NCBI GenBank assembly: GCA_002400675.1
Contig: NVQY01000050.1
Coordinates: forward strand, 1 to 14,107
DNA length: 14,107 bases
Source: Paracoccaceae bacterium
Lineage (GTDB): Bacteria; Pseudomonadota; Alphaproteobacteria; Rhodobacterales; Rhodobacteraceae
Direction of reading: 5' to 3'
Made by a program: the position numbers and the translations under genes. Positions 1 through 6,769 of the stretch are shown here, in pieces (the first letter of the stretch is position 1; every line of letters starts with the position of its first letter). The notes below the pieces were generated by a model, which was not told where the DNA came from, made no database searches, and saw only the letters and a list, made by a program, of their open reading frames with translations.

Positions 1-179
1 TTAGAGGGCGGCAAAGGCAAAACGATCTGGGTTTCTTCGTTTCCGTCATTTCCTGTGCGCCGGGAGACAACCCCAACTTCACCCCCAAACCCAATCTCAA
101 CATCCCGCACCCCGGACAAAGCACGGGTAGCAGACGCAAGCGCGCGTTTGTAAGTGTCAATGGGGGCGGGGTTAGTCAT
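1..179 (-). CDS. cobT: Cobaltochelatase CobT subunit, N-terminal fragment (runs off left edge)
   Basis: Partial gene; only the first 59 residues are in the window. CobT is the VWA-domain subunit which, with the AAA+ subunit CobS, forms the chaperone complex that drives cobalt insertion by CobN in aerobic cobalamin synthesis. The start MTNPAPIDTYKRALASATRA resembles the usual alphaproteobacterial CobT opening (D-x-F/Y-K-[KR]-A-L-A-x-A-T-[KR]), and IVLPLPP further on is placed like the LPQVSRR stretch of known CobT proteins. Residues between them look divergent. The gene lies directly downstream of cobS on the same strand, which is where cobT is expected. The ATG at 179 is the first start after the preceding small ORF and overlaps its end. 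The VWA/MIDAS part lies outside the window, so the call rests on the N-terminus and on position. Confidence 0.6.
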   Translation of the reverse strand, partial: MTNPAPIDTYKRALASATRALSGVRDVEIGFGGEVGVVSRRTGNDGNEETQIVLPLPPS

Positions 180-309
180 TCAACATTCCTAAAGTTCGCT
201 CATACCTGCGAATGCAGATATCCACCATCCAAATTCGAGGTTTGCCCTTATTTTCCTTACCTATGCGAACATAATCGGCGTTTGTGAGATATGTTTTTCC
301 CCATCCCAC
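172..309 (-). CDS. Possible small protein (45 aa) between cobS and cobT
   Basis: Speculative ORF. It begins with GTG one codon after the cobS stop (in the same frame as cobS) and ends with a TAA that overlaps the first codons of the cobT-like gene by 8 nt. The product has a plausible globular-looking composition (for example YLTNADYVRIGK and IWMVDICIRRYERTLGML) but matches nothing I recognise. The interval has about 43% GC by hand count, well below its neighbours. An open frame of 45 codons can arise by chance, and there is no clear ribosome binding site apart from possible coupling to cobS termination. It could equally be untranslated spacer or the remnant of a gene or of a longer CobS/CobT sequence. 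Confidence 0.25.
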   Translation of the reverse strand: MGWGKTYLTNADYVRIGKENKGKPRIWMVDICIRRYERTLGMLND

Positions 310-312
310 AAA

Positions 313-1299
313 CTATGCCACCATAACCGTCGCGCTACTTTCCGGCAAATCCTCCCCGAAAGCCCGTTGGTAAAATTCCGCGATGAGCGGGCGTTCCAAC
401 TCGTCGCATTTGTTCAGGAACGACAACCGGAACGAATAGCCCACATCGCGGAAAATCTCGGCGTTCTGCGCCCAGTTGATCACCGTGCGCGGGCTCATCA
501 CCGTGGACAGATCGCCGTTCATAAAGGCGGTCCGGGTCAGGTCGGCCACGGTCACCATCTGCGACACAATTTTGCGGCCACTTTCGGTGTTGTAATGCGA
601 GGCCTTGGACAGAACGATCATCACCTCTGCGTCGTGGCTGAGATAGTTCAGCGTGGCCACCATCGACCAGCGGTCCATCTGCGCTTGGTTGATCTGCTGG
701 GTGCCGTGATACAGCCCCGTGGTGTCGCCCAGACCAACCGTGTTGGCGGTGGCGAACAGGCGAAAACTTGGGTGTGGGGTGATGATCTCGTTCTGATCCA
801 TCAGCGTCAGCTTGCCGTCATGTTCCAGAACCCGCTGGATCACGAACATCACATCAGCCCGGCCCGCATCGTATTCGTCAAACACAATCGCCGTGTTGGT
901 GCGCAGCGCGGCGGGCAGAATGCCCTCGTGAAACTCGGTGACCTGCTTGCCATCGCGCAGCTTGATCGCATCCTTGCCGATCAGGTCGATGCGGCTGATG
1001 TGGCTGTCCAGATTGACCCGTACCGTGGGCCAGTTCAGCCGTGCGGCCACCTGTTCGATATGGGTCGATTTACCCGTACCGTGATAGCCTTGGATCAGCA
1101 GGCGGCGGTTATAGGCAAACCCGGCCAGAATCGCCAACGTGGTGTCGGGATCGAACTTATAGGTCGGGTCCATGTCCGGCACCCGTTCGGTCACATGGGC
1201 GAAACCCTTGATCTTCATGTCGGCGTCGATGCCAAACACCTCGCGGACCGAGATGTCTTCAGTGGGTCTTGCGTTAATTTCGCTGCTTGCGTCGGCCAT
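313..1299 (-). CDS. cobS: Cobaltochelatase subunit CobS (AAA+ ATPase)
   Basis: CobS is the MoxR-like AAA+ ATPase of the aerobic cobaltochelatase (CobNST), which inserts Co(II) into hydrogenobyrinate a,c-diamide in the cytoplasm. The product is 328 residues, the normal family length. An N-terminal CobS_N segment (about residues 15-50, SVREVFGID) is followed by Walker [10 protein letters not shown] at 71-79, Walker B AIVFDEYD at 137-144 and sensor 1 in LFATAN ending at N186. The frame stays open well upstream, to 1785, but that part reads through the divergent RTX gene. The ATG at 1299 is preceded by AAGGAC at good spacing, and [20 protein letters not shown] is a typical start. The cobT-like gene follows downstream on the same strand, consistent with one transcript, although the 133-bp gap between them is unusual. 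All ATPase residues look intact. Confidence 0.96.
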   Translation of the reverse strand: MADASSEINARPTEDISVREVFGIDADMKIKGFAHVTERVPDMDPTYKFDPDTTLAILAGFAYNRRLLIQGYHGTGKSTHIEQVAARLNWPTVRVNLDSHISRIDLIGKDAIKLRDGKQVTEFHEGILPAALRTNTAIVFDEYDAGRADVMFVIQRVLEHDGKLTLMDQNEIITPHPSFRLFATANTVGLGDTTGLYHGTQQINQAQMDRWSMVATLNYLSHDAEVMIVLSKASHYNTESGRKIVSQMVTVADLTRTAFMNGDLSTVMSPRTVINWAQNAEIFRDVGYSFRLSFLNKCDELERPLIAEFYQRAFGEDLPESSATVMVA

Positions 1300-1548
1300 T
1301 GTGGGCGTCCTTTTCCTCGGCTCCCCCGGATGGGGTTTTTGAACCCGCTTGTGGTGCCTTATAACGCGGGCAAGAGCAAGGGGGGGGTGGCGTAATCCCG
1401 TAGATTTTGAAAATCCTGCGAATCGTGGTAACTTTTTCGCTGGTACGCAGGATCGCGGGTATTTTGCCGCTGAGGAAGGGTCAGTGCGGTGCCATGGGTG
1501 CACATTGATTGCGCCTTTCGTTTTTACCGATCGTGCAAGGATAAACCC
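1300..1548. other. Divergent intergenic region between cobS and the RTX gene
   Basis: This 249-bp spacer must contain the promoters of both divergent genes. Visible elements are a run of eight G at 1380-1387 and an inverted repeat with 8-bp arms, ATCCTGCG at 1413-1420 and CGCAGGAT at 1446-1453, separated by 25 bp. The best plus-strand promoter-like pair, TTGAAC (1339-1344) and TATAAC (1360-1365), has only a 15-bp spacer, so I do not call it. No convincing small gene is seen. Confidence 0.5.
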
Positions 1549-3402
1549 ATGGCAACCCCAACCAAATCCGGATCCGAGTTTCTGGTCAATACCACCACGG
1601 CGGGCTCTCAGATAGTTCCCACAATCACCGGCCTTGCGGATGGTCGGTTTGTTGTCAGTTGGACGGATCAAAGCGCAACTGGCAGCGACACGTCTGGCTG
1701 GGCCATCCGCGCTCAGGTGTTCAAGGCTGACGGCAGCCCCTCTGGGGCCGAGTTTCTGGTCAATACCACCACCGATGGTGTCCAAAAGGACACCGCCATC
1801 ACCGCCCTGTTCAACGGGGGGTTTGTGGTGACCTGGGGAGATGCCAGCCTGAGCGGTGGCGATACCTCTGGTTGGGCGATCAAGGCACAGGTTTTCAACG
1901 CCGATGGCAGCCTTTCAGGGGCGGAATTTCTGGTCAATACCACGACTGCAAGTCATCAAGAATATCCGGCCATCACCGCCCTGTCCGACGGTCGCTTTGT
2001 GGTGACCTGGCAAGATGAGAGCACATCCAAAGATATCAGGGCACAGGTTTTCAACGCCGATGGCAGCACGTCGGGGGCGGAATTTCTGGTCAATGGCCCG
2101 GCCGCCGAAGGGCTGACATATCCCGCCGTCACCGGCCTGTCCAACGGCGGCTTTGTGGTGACCTGGCAAGATTGGCGCCAAACCGGCGGCGATACCTCTG
2201 GCTGGGCAATACGGGCCCGGGTTTTCAACGCCGATGGCAGCCCGTCGGGGGGGGGATTTCTGGTCAATACCACGACAGACGATTGGCAGACGCATCCCGA
2301 CATCACCGCCCTGTCCGACGGCGGCTTTGTGGTGACTTGGTATGATTCCGGCGACATCAGGGCACAGGTTTTCAACGCCGATGACAGCCCGTCGGGGGGG
2401 GAATTTCGGGTCAATACCACGACAGACAGTGACCAATTGGGGCCTTCCGTCACCGCCCTGCCCAATGGCGGCTTTGTGGTGACTTGGCAGGATCATAGCC
2501 AGAGCGGTGGCGATACATCTTCCTATGCCGTCAGGGCCCAGGTTTTCAACGCCGATGGCAGCCTTTCGGGGGCGGAGTTTCTGGTCAACACCACTACTTT
2601 CAATAGCCAGATTTCCCCCTCGATCTCCGCACTTGGCGATGGCCGCTTTGTCGTCGCTTGGAAGGATGACAGCCAGACCGGCGGCGACACCTCGCAAAGC
2701 GCCATCCGCGCGCAGATATTCGACCCGCGCGAAGCGGCGGTTGATCTGGGTGGCTCAAAACTGAACGACAATTTCATCGGCACCGGTTTTAACGACGTAA
2801 TGTCCGGTAAAAAGGGCAATGATACTCTGCTGGGGCAAGGCGGCAAGGATGTGCTGAACGGCGACAAAGGCAATGACATTCTGAAAGGTGGCGGCGGAAG
2901 GGATAAACTGTCCGGCAATGACGGCAAAGACACGCTCAAGGGTGACAATGGCAACGACAAGCTGATTGGCGGCAAAGGCAACGACAAGCTGATTGGTGGC
3001 AAGGGCGACGACGTGCTTTTGGGTGGTGGTGGCAAAGACAAATTGACCGGCGGCAGGGGCCAGGACGATCTGACCGGTGGCAAAGGCAGCGACACGTTTA
3101 TTTTCAAAAGCACGGGCGACACAGGCAAAACCGCATCCACCCGCGATTTGATCACAGATTTCAAACAGGGTCAGGGGGATGTGATTGACCTGTCGGCCAT
3201 TGACGCCAAGGCGGGCGGTGGCAATCAGGCGTTCACGTTCGTCGGCACGGACGGTTTTTCGTCAACCAAAGGCGAGCTGCGGTACAAACAGAGCGGGACG
3301 AAAACCATTATTCAGGGCGATATTGACGGCGACGGGGTTAAGGATTTTGAAATCAAGCTGGATGGCCTGATCACCCTGTCGGCAAGCGATTTCATCCTGT
3401 AA
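1549..3402 (+). CDS. RTX calcium-binding repeat protein, probable type I secreted, with seven tandem modules
   Basis: Product of 617 residues. Residues 8 to about 398 are seven tandem modules of 49-58 residues with the core EFLVNTTT, then ITAL-[SP]-[DN]-GGFVVTWQD, then (R)AQVFNADGS. Residues 411-518 are twelve RTX nonapeptides (G-G-x-G-x-D-x-L-x), which fold as a Ca2+-bound beta-roll. Residues 519-617 resemble the Peptidase_M10_C domain of serralysins ([28 protein letters not shown]). There is no Sec signal peptide and no HExxH motif, so it is not a protease; the C-terminal region fits secretion by a type I (ABC/MFP/TolC) system, none of which is in the window. I chose ATG 1549 because AAGGAT lies 7 nt upstream and the repeats begin at once; an in-frame ATG at 1489 adds 20 residues unlike the rest. 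The role is unknown: surface or extracellular binding is an inference. It is convergent with the J-domain gene, 7 bp from its end. Confidence 0.9.
   Translation: MATPTKSGSEFLVNTTTAGSQIVPTITGLADGRFVVSWTDQSATGSDTSGWAIRAQVFKADGSPSGAEFLVNTTTDGVQKDTAITALFNGGFVVTWGDASLSGGDTSGWAIKAQVFNADGSLSGAEFLVNTTTASHQEYPAITALSDGRFVVTWQDESTSKDIRAQVFNADGSTSGAEFLVNGPAAEGLTYPAVTGLSNGGFVVTWQDWRQTGGDTSGWAIRARVFNADGSPSGGGFLVNTTTDDWQTHPDITALSDGGFVVTWYDSGDIRAQVFNADDSPSGGEFRVNTTTDSDQLGPSVTALPNGGFVVTWQDHSQSGGDTSSYAVRAQVFNADGSLSGAEFLVNTTTFNSQISPSISALGDGRFVVAWKDDSQTGGDTSQSAIRAQIFDPREAAVDLGGSKLNDNFIGTGFNDVMSGKKGNDTLLGQGGKDVLNGDKGNDILKGGGGRDKLSGNDGKDTLKGDNGNDKLIGGKGNDKLIGGKGDDVLLGGGGKDKLTGGRGQDDLTGGKGSDTFIFKSTGDTGKTASTRDLITDFKQGQGDVIDLSAIDAKAGGGNQAFTFVGTDGFSSTKGELRYKQSGTKTIIQGDIDGDGVKDFEIKLDGLITLSASDFIL
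2247..2255 (+). repeat. Homopolymer tract of nine G inside the RTX coding sequence
   Basis: Nine consecutive G at the junction of modules 4 and 5, coding S-G-G-G where other junctions read S-G-A-E through GGGGCGGAA. The frame is intact in this sequence. A gain or loss of one base would shift the frame and remove the RTX and secretion regions. Confidence 0.9.
2394..2401 (+). repeat. Homopolymer tract of eight G inside the RTX coding sequence
   Basis: Eight consecutive G at the junction of modules 5 and 6, coding S-G-G-E. It occupies the same position within the module as the nine-G tract 147 bp upstream. A third run of eight G lies outside the gene at 1380-1387. Confidence 0.9.
2779..3102 (+). 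repeat. Twelve RTX nonapeptide repeats (calcium-binding beta-roll)
   Basis: Twelve consecutive 27-bp units encode nonapeptides of the form G-G-[KGRD]-G-[NKGDRQS]-D-x-L-x, from GTGFNDVMS to GGKGSDTFI. In the known family each turn binds Ca2+ through the Gly/Asp loops and folds only outside the cell. The first unit is the most degenerate. Many variable positions carry lysine ([18 protein letters not shown]), giving this roll a more basic look than usual RTX blocks. Confidence 0.93.
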
Positions 3403-3409
3403 CGGCAAC

Positions 3410-4036
3410 CTACGCCTTGAAATTACGACTGACCTTGATCTGCTCCCACGCCCAGACCACCTCTTGCAGCTGTTCTTCCTGTGAACGATCACCGCCGTTC
3501 ATATCCGGGTGCAGCACCTTGATCAGCTTCTTATAGACCTTGCGCACTTCGGTCTTGGTGCAATTATCGTCGATCTCAAGAATTTCCACCGCGCGCCGTT
3601 CGGTCGGCGGCAGACGACGCCCGGATCTGGCCCCCTTGCCGGGGTTCTGCGTGGCATTGCTGCCCAGAACCTGTTGCGGATCTTCGATGCCAAGACGTGA
3701 CCATGCGCGGGCTTCGGGATCGCCCAGCGGCTTGGTGGTGCGTTCCCACACCTTGTCCTTGGTTTGCTGCGCGTTGATCTCGGCCTCGGTGGTGCCGTCA
3801 AAGAAATTCCACTTGAGGTTATATTCGCGCACATGCTGCTGGCAGAACCACAAAAAGTCGTCCAATACGTCCGGCGCCCGCGGCGCGCGGAACTTTCCGG
3901 CCTCTTCACAGCCATCGTGTTGACACTGGCGCTGCGACGTTTCTGACGCCCCCGACATGCCTCGACGTCCGCGCGGATTCTTTTTCTTCGCGGATGACAC
4001 GGACATGTCGAATCCAAACGGGTCTGATTTTGACAT
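3410..4036 (-). CDS. J-domain protein with C-terminal J domain (DnaJ-like co-chaperone)
   Basis: Product of 208 residues with a J domain at the C-terminus (about 146-205): the helices RAVEILEIDD and EVRKVYKKLIKVLH flank the HPD signature at 176-178, the motif that stimulates Hsp70/DnaK ATPase activity. The N-terminal 140 residues are not G/F-rich as in true DnaJ. They include a basic stretch (KKKNPRGRRG, 17-26) and a possible metal site C38-x4-C43 and C65-x2-H68. This is a conserved alphaproteobacterial class III J protein with no known client. ATG 4036 is preceded by AAGGGAA. It is divergent from bolA with a 95-bp shared upstream region, and in relatives I expect cobS next to it, whereas here the RTX gene intervenes. 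Confidence 0.92.
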   Translation of the reverse strand: MSKSDPFGFDMSVSSAKKKNPRGRRGMSGASETSQRQCQHDGCEEAGKFRAPRAPDVLDDFLWFCQQHVREYNLKWNFFDGTTEAEINAQQTKDKVWERTTKPLGDPEARAWSRLGIEDPQQVLGSNATQNPGKGARSGRRLPPTERRAVEILEIDDNCTKTEVRKVYKKLIKVLHPDMNGGDRSQEEQLQEVVWAWEQIKVSRNFKA

Positions 4037-4131
4037 TGTGGTTCCCTTTTCGACTCGGATGCATGATTGTAATGTAAGTGACGGCAGATAGAAGAGGGGG
4101 CGGCGAAGTATTTTGCTGCCCAGGCAAATAA

Positions 4132-4389
4132 ATGAGTGTGACCGAAGAAATACGAACCCGTCTGACGGCGGCCTTTGACCCCAGCGCGCTGGAGGTGGTG
4201 GATGACAGTGACAGCCACCGTGGCCATGCGGGCCATAGCGGCAGTGGCGAAAGCCATTTCAACGTGATGATCCGCGCCGCCGGTTTCGAAGGCGAAAGTC
4301 GGATACAAAGACACCGTGCGGTGCACAATGCCCTTGGGGCTGACCTGGTCGGGCGCATTCACGCGCTGTCGCTGGATATCGGGGTTTAA
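4132..4389 (+). CDS. bolA: BolA family protein
   Basis: BolA-type protein of 85 residues, normal for the family. BolA proteins pair with monothiol glutaredoxins to hold or sense [2Fe-2S] clusters, and in alphaproteobacteria they can influence iron regulation and cell shape. The class II KH-like fold is recognisable: an N-terminal helix (TEEIRTRLTAAF), the strand LEVVDDSDSHRGH (19-32), SHFNVMI (41-47), and the helix RIQRHRAVHNALG followed by GRIHALSLDI with the invariant His at 77 that serves as a cluster ligand. The beta1-beta2 loop is His-rich (HRGHAGHSGSGESH) with no Cys, as in BolA-H types. ATG 4132 has only a weak upstream AGGC. It converges with the DUF4177 gene 19 bp downstream. Confidence 0.95.
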   Translation: MSVTEEIRTRLTAAFDPSALEVVDDSDSHRGHAGHSGSGESHFNVMIRAAGFEGESRIQRHRAVHNALGADLVGRIHALSLDIGV

Positions 4390-4408
4390 GGCGTTGTAGG
4401 CGCGCCGG

Positions 4409-4978
4409 TCAGGCTTTTGGTGTTTCGTCGCCTTCTTCCGACTCGCCGGCCTGCTGTTCGGCGCGTGCCTTCAACGCTTTGGTGATGCCGGAAACCGGGC
4501 TGATCTCTTCCACCCCGTCATCCTTAAGCATGCGTTCGGCCCCGCTGGCCATTTGCGGTTCGCGCCGCACCCCTTCGTCGGCGGCAGATATTTTGACAAC
4601 AGGCATATCGGCAACAGGCACGTCGATGTCTGGTACCTCGACAGCCGGAACATTGACGGCAGGCAACTCGACAACCGCAGGCTCATCCGTCAAAGCCGCA
4701 GCCTCGGGAATCGTCACAACCTGAACACCGGGCACCTCAACACCGCTCAGCGCGCGGCGAAACACCAGCACATTGCGCCAGTGCGTGGTCGACCCGGTCA
4801 GCCCCGTGCGCTCGTCGCTGGGCAAGAGTTCCGAGCGCAGATACTCCCACCCCTCAGCGCCCTGAGTGTTCAGAACCGACTGCACCGAATTGGCAAACCG
4901 CCCCTCGGGGGTCTTTACCCCCTTGGCCTTAAGACCCTTGGTCGGGGCGGGAACAACCTTGTATTCATAACTCGTCAT
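4409..4978 (-). CDS. DUF4177 domain protein with Val/Pro-rich tail
   Basis: Product of 189 residues. Residues 1 to about 76 match the small DUF4177 fold (MTSYEYKVVPAP, GAEGWEYLRSE, WRNVLVFRRAL), a domain of unknown function typical of short proteins in which a Gly-Trp-Glu motif is conserved. Residues 79-130 are a low-complexity run of Val-x-Val-Pro and Leu/Ile/Met-Pro steps (VEVPDIDVPVADMPVV), and the last 60 residues are charged and acidic at the end (ESEEGDETPKA). This tail looks extended or disordered and could be a linker or a binding surface. ATG 4978 is preceded by CAGGACC and gives the classic start MTSYEYKVV; the frame stays open to 5158, but the added Arg/Cys-rich sequence is unlikely to be coding. 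The function is unknown. Confidence 0.88.
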   Translation of the reverse strand: MTSYEYKVVPAPTKGLKAKGVKTPEGRFANSVQSVLNTQGAEGWEYLRSELLPSDERTGLTGSTTHWRNVLVFRRALSGVEVPGVQVVTIPEAAALTDEPAVVELPAVNVPAVEVPDIDVPVADMPVVKISAADEGVRREPQMASGAERMLKDDGVEEISPVSGITKALKARAEQQAGESEEGDETPKA

Positions 4979-5177
4979 GATCTTGGTCCTGAAATTCGGT
5001 GTGGCGGGTAACCTAATGCCAATGGCGCACCGGGGAAAGGGGATTATTCCCGCCCTCAGCCCTAGCGTCCGACAAAAATCCGGGCACAGAAACACGCGCA
5101 AAAGAAAGACCGGCAAAGGGCGACCCCGCGCGCGACAACAGGCGGCGCAGGTCGGCAATTTCCCCCGTCAGAACCTT

Positions 5178-5219
5178 GTACAAAACGGAAACTCACCCCA
5201 TCCGCACAAGTACAAAACG
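5178..5219. repeat. Two direct repeats GTACAAAACG, possible operator pair
   Basis: Exact 10-bp copies at 5178-5187 and 5210-5219, with similar left flanks (CCTTGTACAAAACG and ACAAGTACAAAACG). The 32-bp period would place both on one face of the helix, as in operators bound by a dimer pair. They lie about 200 bp upstream of the DUF4177 start and after the gatB end, so the gene they would control is unclear. Confidence 0.35.
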
Positions 5220-5236
5220 TCACGTTCAGTCGTAGG

Positions 5237-5251
5237 GTGGGTGAAACCCAC
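5237..5251 (-). terminator. Hairpin downstream of gatB, possible terminator or interspersed palindrome
   Basis: On the minus strand, GTGGGTTTCACCCAC forms a 6-bp stem with a 3-nt loop, beginning 6 nt after the gatB stop. No T-run follows directly. The surrounding CGTAGGGTGGGTGAAACCC resembles an interspersed palindrome I recall from the ends of genes in many proteobacterial genomes, so it may be a repeat element acting as a terminator or mRNA stabiliser. Only one copy is in the window. Confidence 0.35.
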
Positions 5252-5257
5252 GCCCCG

Positions 5258-6769
5258 TCAAAGCCCCAGCTTGGCGCTGACGATCTGGTTTACCGCCTTT
5301 GGATTGGCCTTGCCGCCGGTCGCTTTCATCACCTGACCCACGAACCAGCCGGCCAGTTTTGGGTTGGCCTTGGCCTTTTCCACCTGCGCCGGATTGGCGG
5401 CGATAATCTCGTCCACAGCCGCCTCGATCGCGCCAGTATCGGTGACCTGTTTCATGCCGCGCGCCTCGACGATCTCGGCCGGGTCGCCGCCCTCTGTATA
5501 GACGATCTCGAACAGGTCCTTGGCGATCTTGCCGGATATCGCTTGGGATGAAATCAGGTCAATGATACCGCCCAATTGCGCCGGTGATACCGGCGAGGCA
5601 GAGATGTCGTGGTCTTCCTTCTTGAGCCGTCCGAACAATTCGTTGATCACCCAGTTGGCGGCCAGTTTGCCATCGCGCCCCTGCGCCACCGCCTCGTAAT
5701 AATGGGCCGACTCCACATCCGCCGTCAGCACCGATGCGTCATAGTCAGTCAGGCTGAAATCATTGATAAAGCGGGCTTTTTTGTCATCCGGCAGTTCCGG
5801 CAAAGAGGCGGCAATGTCATCCACCCACGCCTGTTCAATCTCCAGCGGCAACAGATCGGGGTCCGGGAAATAACGGTAATCATGCGCCTCTTCCTTGGAA
5901 CGCATAGACCGGGTTTCGCCCTTGTCCGGATCATACAGCCGGGTTTCCTGGCTGACCGTACCGCCCGCCTCGACAATAGCGATCTGGCGACGGGCTTCGA
6001 CGTCGATGGCCTGCTGGATGAACCGCATCGAGTTCATATTCTTGATCTCACAACGCGTACCCAGATGCGAAAAATCCTGAGTCTCCATGTATTTTTCATA
6101 CTGACCCGGCTTGCAGATCGACACGTTCACATCGGCGCGCATGTTGCCGTTCTGCATGTTGCCATCGCAGGTGCCAAGATAGCGCAGGATCTGGCGCAGC
6201 TTGGTGACAAAAGCCGCCGCCTCTTCCGGGCCGCGAATATCAGGGCGGGACACGATTTCCATCAGCGCCACACCGGTGCGGTTGAGGTCGACAAACGACA
6301 TGTTGGGGTCCATGTCGTGAATCGATTTTCCCGCGTCCTGTTCCATGTGAATACGCTCAATGCGTACCAGCCGGGCGGTGCCATCACCCATCTCGACCAA
6401 CACTTCGCCTTCGCCGACAATCGGTTGATATAGTTGGGAAATCTGGTATCCCTGTGGCAGGTCCGGGTAGAAATAGTTCTTGCGATCAAACGCCGACACA
6501 AGGTTGATTTGCGCCTTCAGACCCAGCCCGGTGCGCACTGCCTGTTCGATGCAATATTCGTTGATCACCGGCAACATGCCCGGCATGGCCGCGTCCACAA
6601 AGGCGACGTTCGAGTTCGGCTCGGCCCCGAATTTGGTCGAGGCACCCGAGAACAGCTTGGCGTTGGAACTGATCTGCGCGTGCACTTCCAGACCGATCAC
6701 CAGTTCCCAGTCGGCCTTGGCCCCGGCAATGGTTTTCACTTTGGGTGAATCGTATGTCTGGTCCAGCAT
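5258..6769 (-). CDS. gatB: Aspartyl/glutamyl-tRNA(Asn/Gln) amidotransferase subunit B
   Basis: GatB is the kinase/transamidation subunit of GatCAB, which converts Glu-tRNA(Gln) and/or Asp-tRNA(Asn) to the amidated forms, using ammonia from GatA. The product is 503 residues, full length. The amidotransferase core carries [11 protein letters not shown] (22-32), [15 protein letters not shown] (96-110), DAGKSIHD (145-152), [20 protein letters not shown] (158-177) and [10 protein letters not shown] (298-307). The C-terminal helical and YqeY-like tail ends in VKNQ-type family sequence ([16 protein letters not shown]). The stretch [18 protein letters not shown] (220-237) before [10 protein letters not shown] is an insertion I recall from alphaproteobacterial GatB. 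ATG 6769 is preceded by AAGGCG. gatA and gatC are not adjacent, so the subunits must be encoded elsewhere. Confidence 0.98.
   Translation of the reverse strand: MLDQTYDSPKVKTIAGAKADWELVIGLEVHAQISSNAKLFSGASTKFGAEPNSNVAFVDAAMPGMLPVINEYCIEQAVRTGLGLKAQINLVSAFDRKNYFYPDLPQGYQISQLYQPIVGEGEVLVEMGDGTARLVRIERIHMEQDAGKSIHDMDPNMSFVDLNRTGVALMEIVSRPDIRGPEEAAAFVTKLRQILRYLGTCDGNMQNGNMRADVNVSICKPGQYEKYMETQDFSHLGTRCEIKNMNSMRFIQQAIDVEARRQIAIVEAGGTVSQETRLYDPDKGETRSMRSKEEAHDYRYFPDPDLLPLEIEQAWVDDIAASLPELPDDKKARFINDFSLTDYDASVLTADVESAHYYEAVAQGRDGKLAANWVINELFGRLKKEDHDISASPVSPAQLGGIIDLISSQAISGKIAKDLFEIVYTEGGDPAEIVEARGMKQVTDTGAIEAAVDEIIAANPAQVEKAKANPKLAGWFVGQVMKATGGKANPKAVNQIVSAKLGL

Larger units (their letters stand above)
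1570..2740 (+). repeat. Seven tandem coding modules (about 147-174 bp each)
   Basis: Modules begin at residues 8, 66, 124, 176, 234, 283 and 341 of the RTX protein, with lengths 58, 58, 52, 58, 49, 58 and about 57 residues. The long form contains a loop [10 protein letters not shown] before the (R)AQVFNADGS strand; modules 3 and 5 lack it. The 16-mer GTTTTCAACGCCGATG is identical in modules 2 to 6 (starts 1891, 2047, 2221, 2368, 2542) but degenerate in modules 1 and 7. This suggests recent duplication or gene conversion among the inner modules. The modules are beta-rich with a conserved Trp; seven copies would suit a seven-bladed propeller, which is an inference. Confidence 0.88.
4979..5257. 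other. Intergenic region between gatB and the DUF4177 gene
   Basis: This 279-bp spacer lies between two minus-strand genes. It contains a hairpin just after the gatB stop and a pair of 10-bp direct repeats, GTACAAAACG at 5178-5187 and 5210-5219, spaced 32 bp (about three helical turns). The first copy includes the palindrome TTGTACAA (5176-5183). No convincing gene was found on either strand. Confidence 0.5.

Noticed and set aside
1339..1365. TTGAAC and TATAAC as a plus-strand promoter for the RTX gene
   Set aside because: The spacer is 15 bp rather than 16-18, and the site is about 180 bp upstream of the start; too weak to call.
367..1395. Long plus-strand open frame opposite cobS (342 codons)
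   Set aside because: It is the shadow of cobS in GC-rich DNA; the translated sequence has no family features.
1300..1785. N-terminal extension of CobS by 162 residues in the same open frame
   Set aside because: The added sequence is antisense to the RTX gene, unlike CobS, and the ATG at 1299 has a good ribosome binding site and normal family length.
2779..3102. CRISPR-like array because of regular 27-bp periodicity
   Set aside because: The periodicity is the codon pattern of RTX nonapeptides; units are contiguous with no spacers.
1915..3164. Long minus-strand open frames opposite the RTX repeats
   Set aside because: They mirror the repeat structure of the RTX gene and have repetitive, low-complexity products; antisense shadows.
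1549..3402. RTX protein as a serralysin-type protease
   Set aside because: The C-terminal domain is serralysin-like, but there is no HExxH zinc motif or other catalytic domain.
4979..5158. 60-residue upstream extension of the DUF4177 protein
   Set aside because: Arg/Cys-rich sequence not resembling the domain; ATG 4978 has a ribosome binding site and the canonical start.
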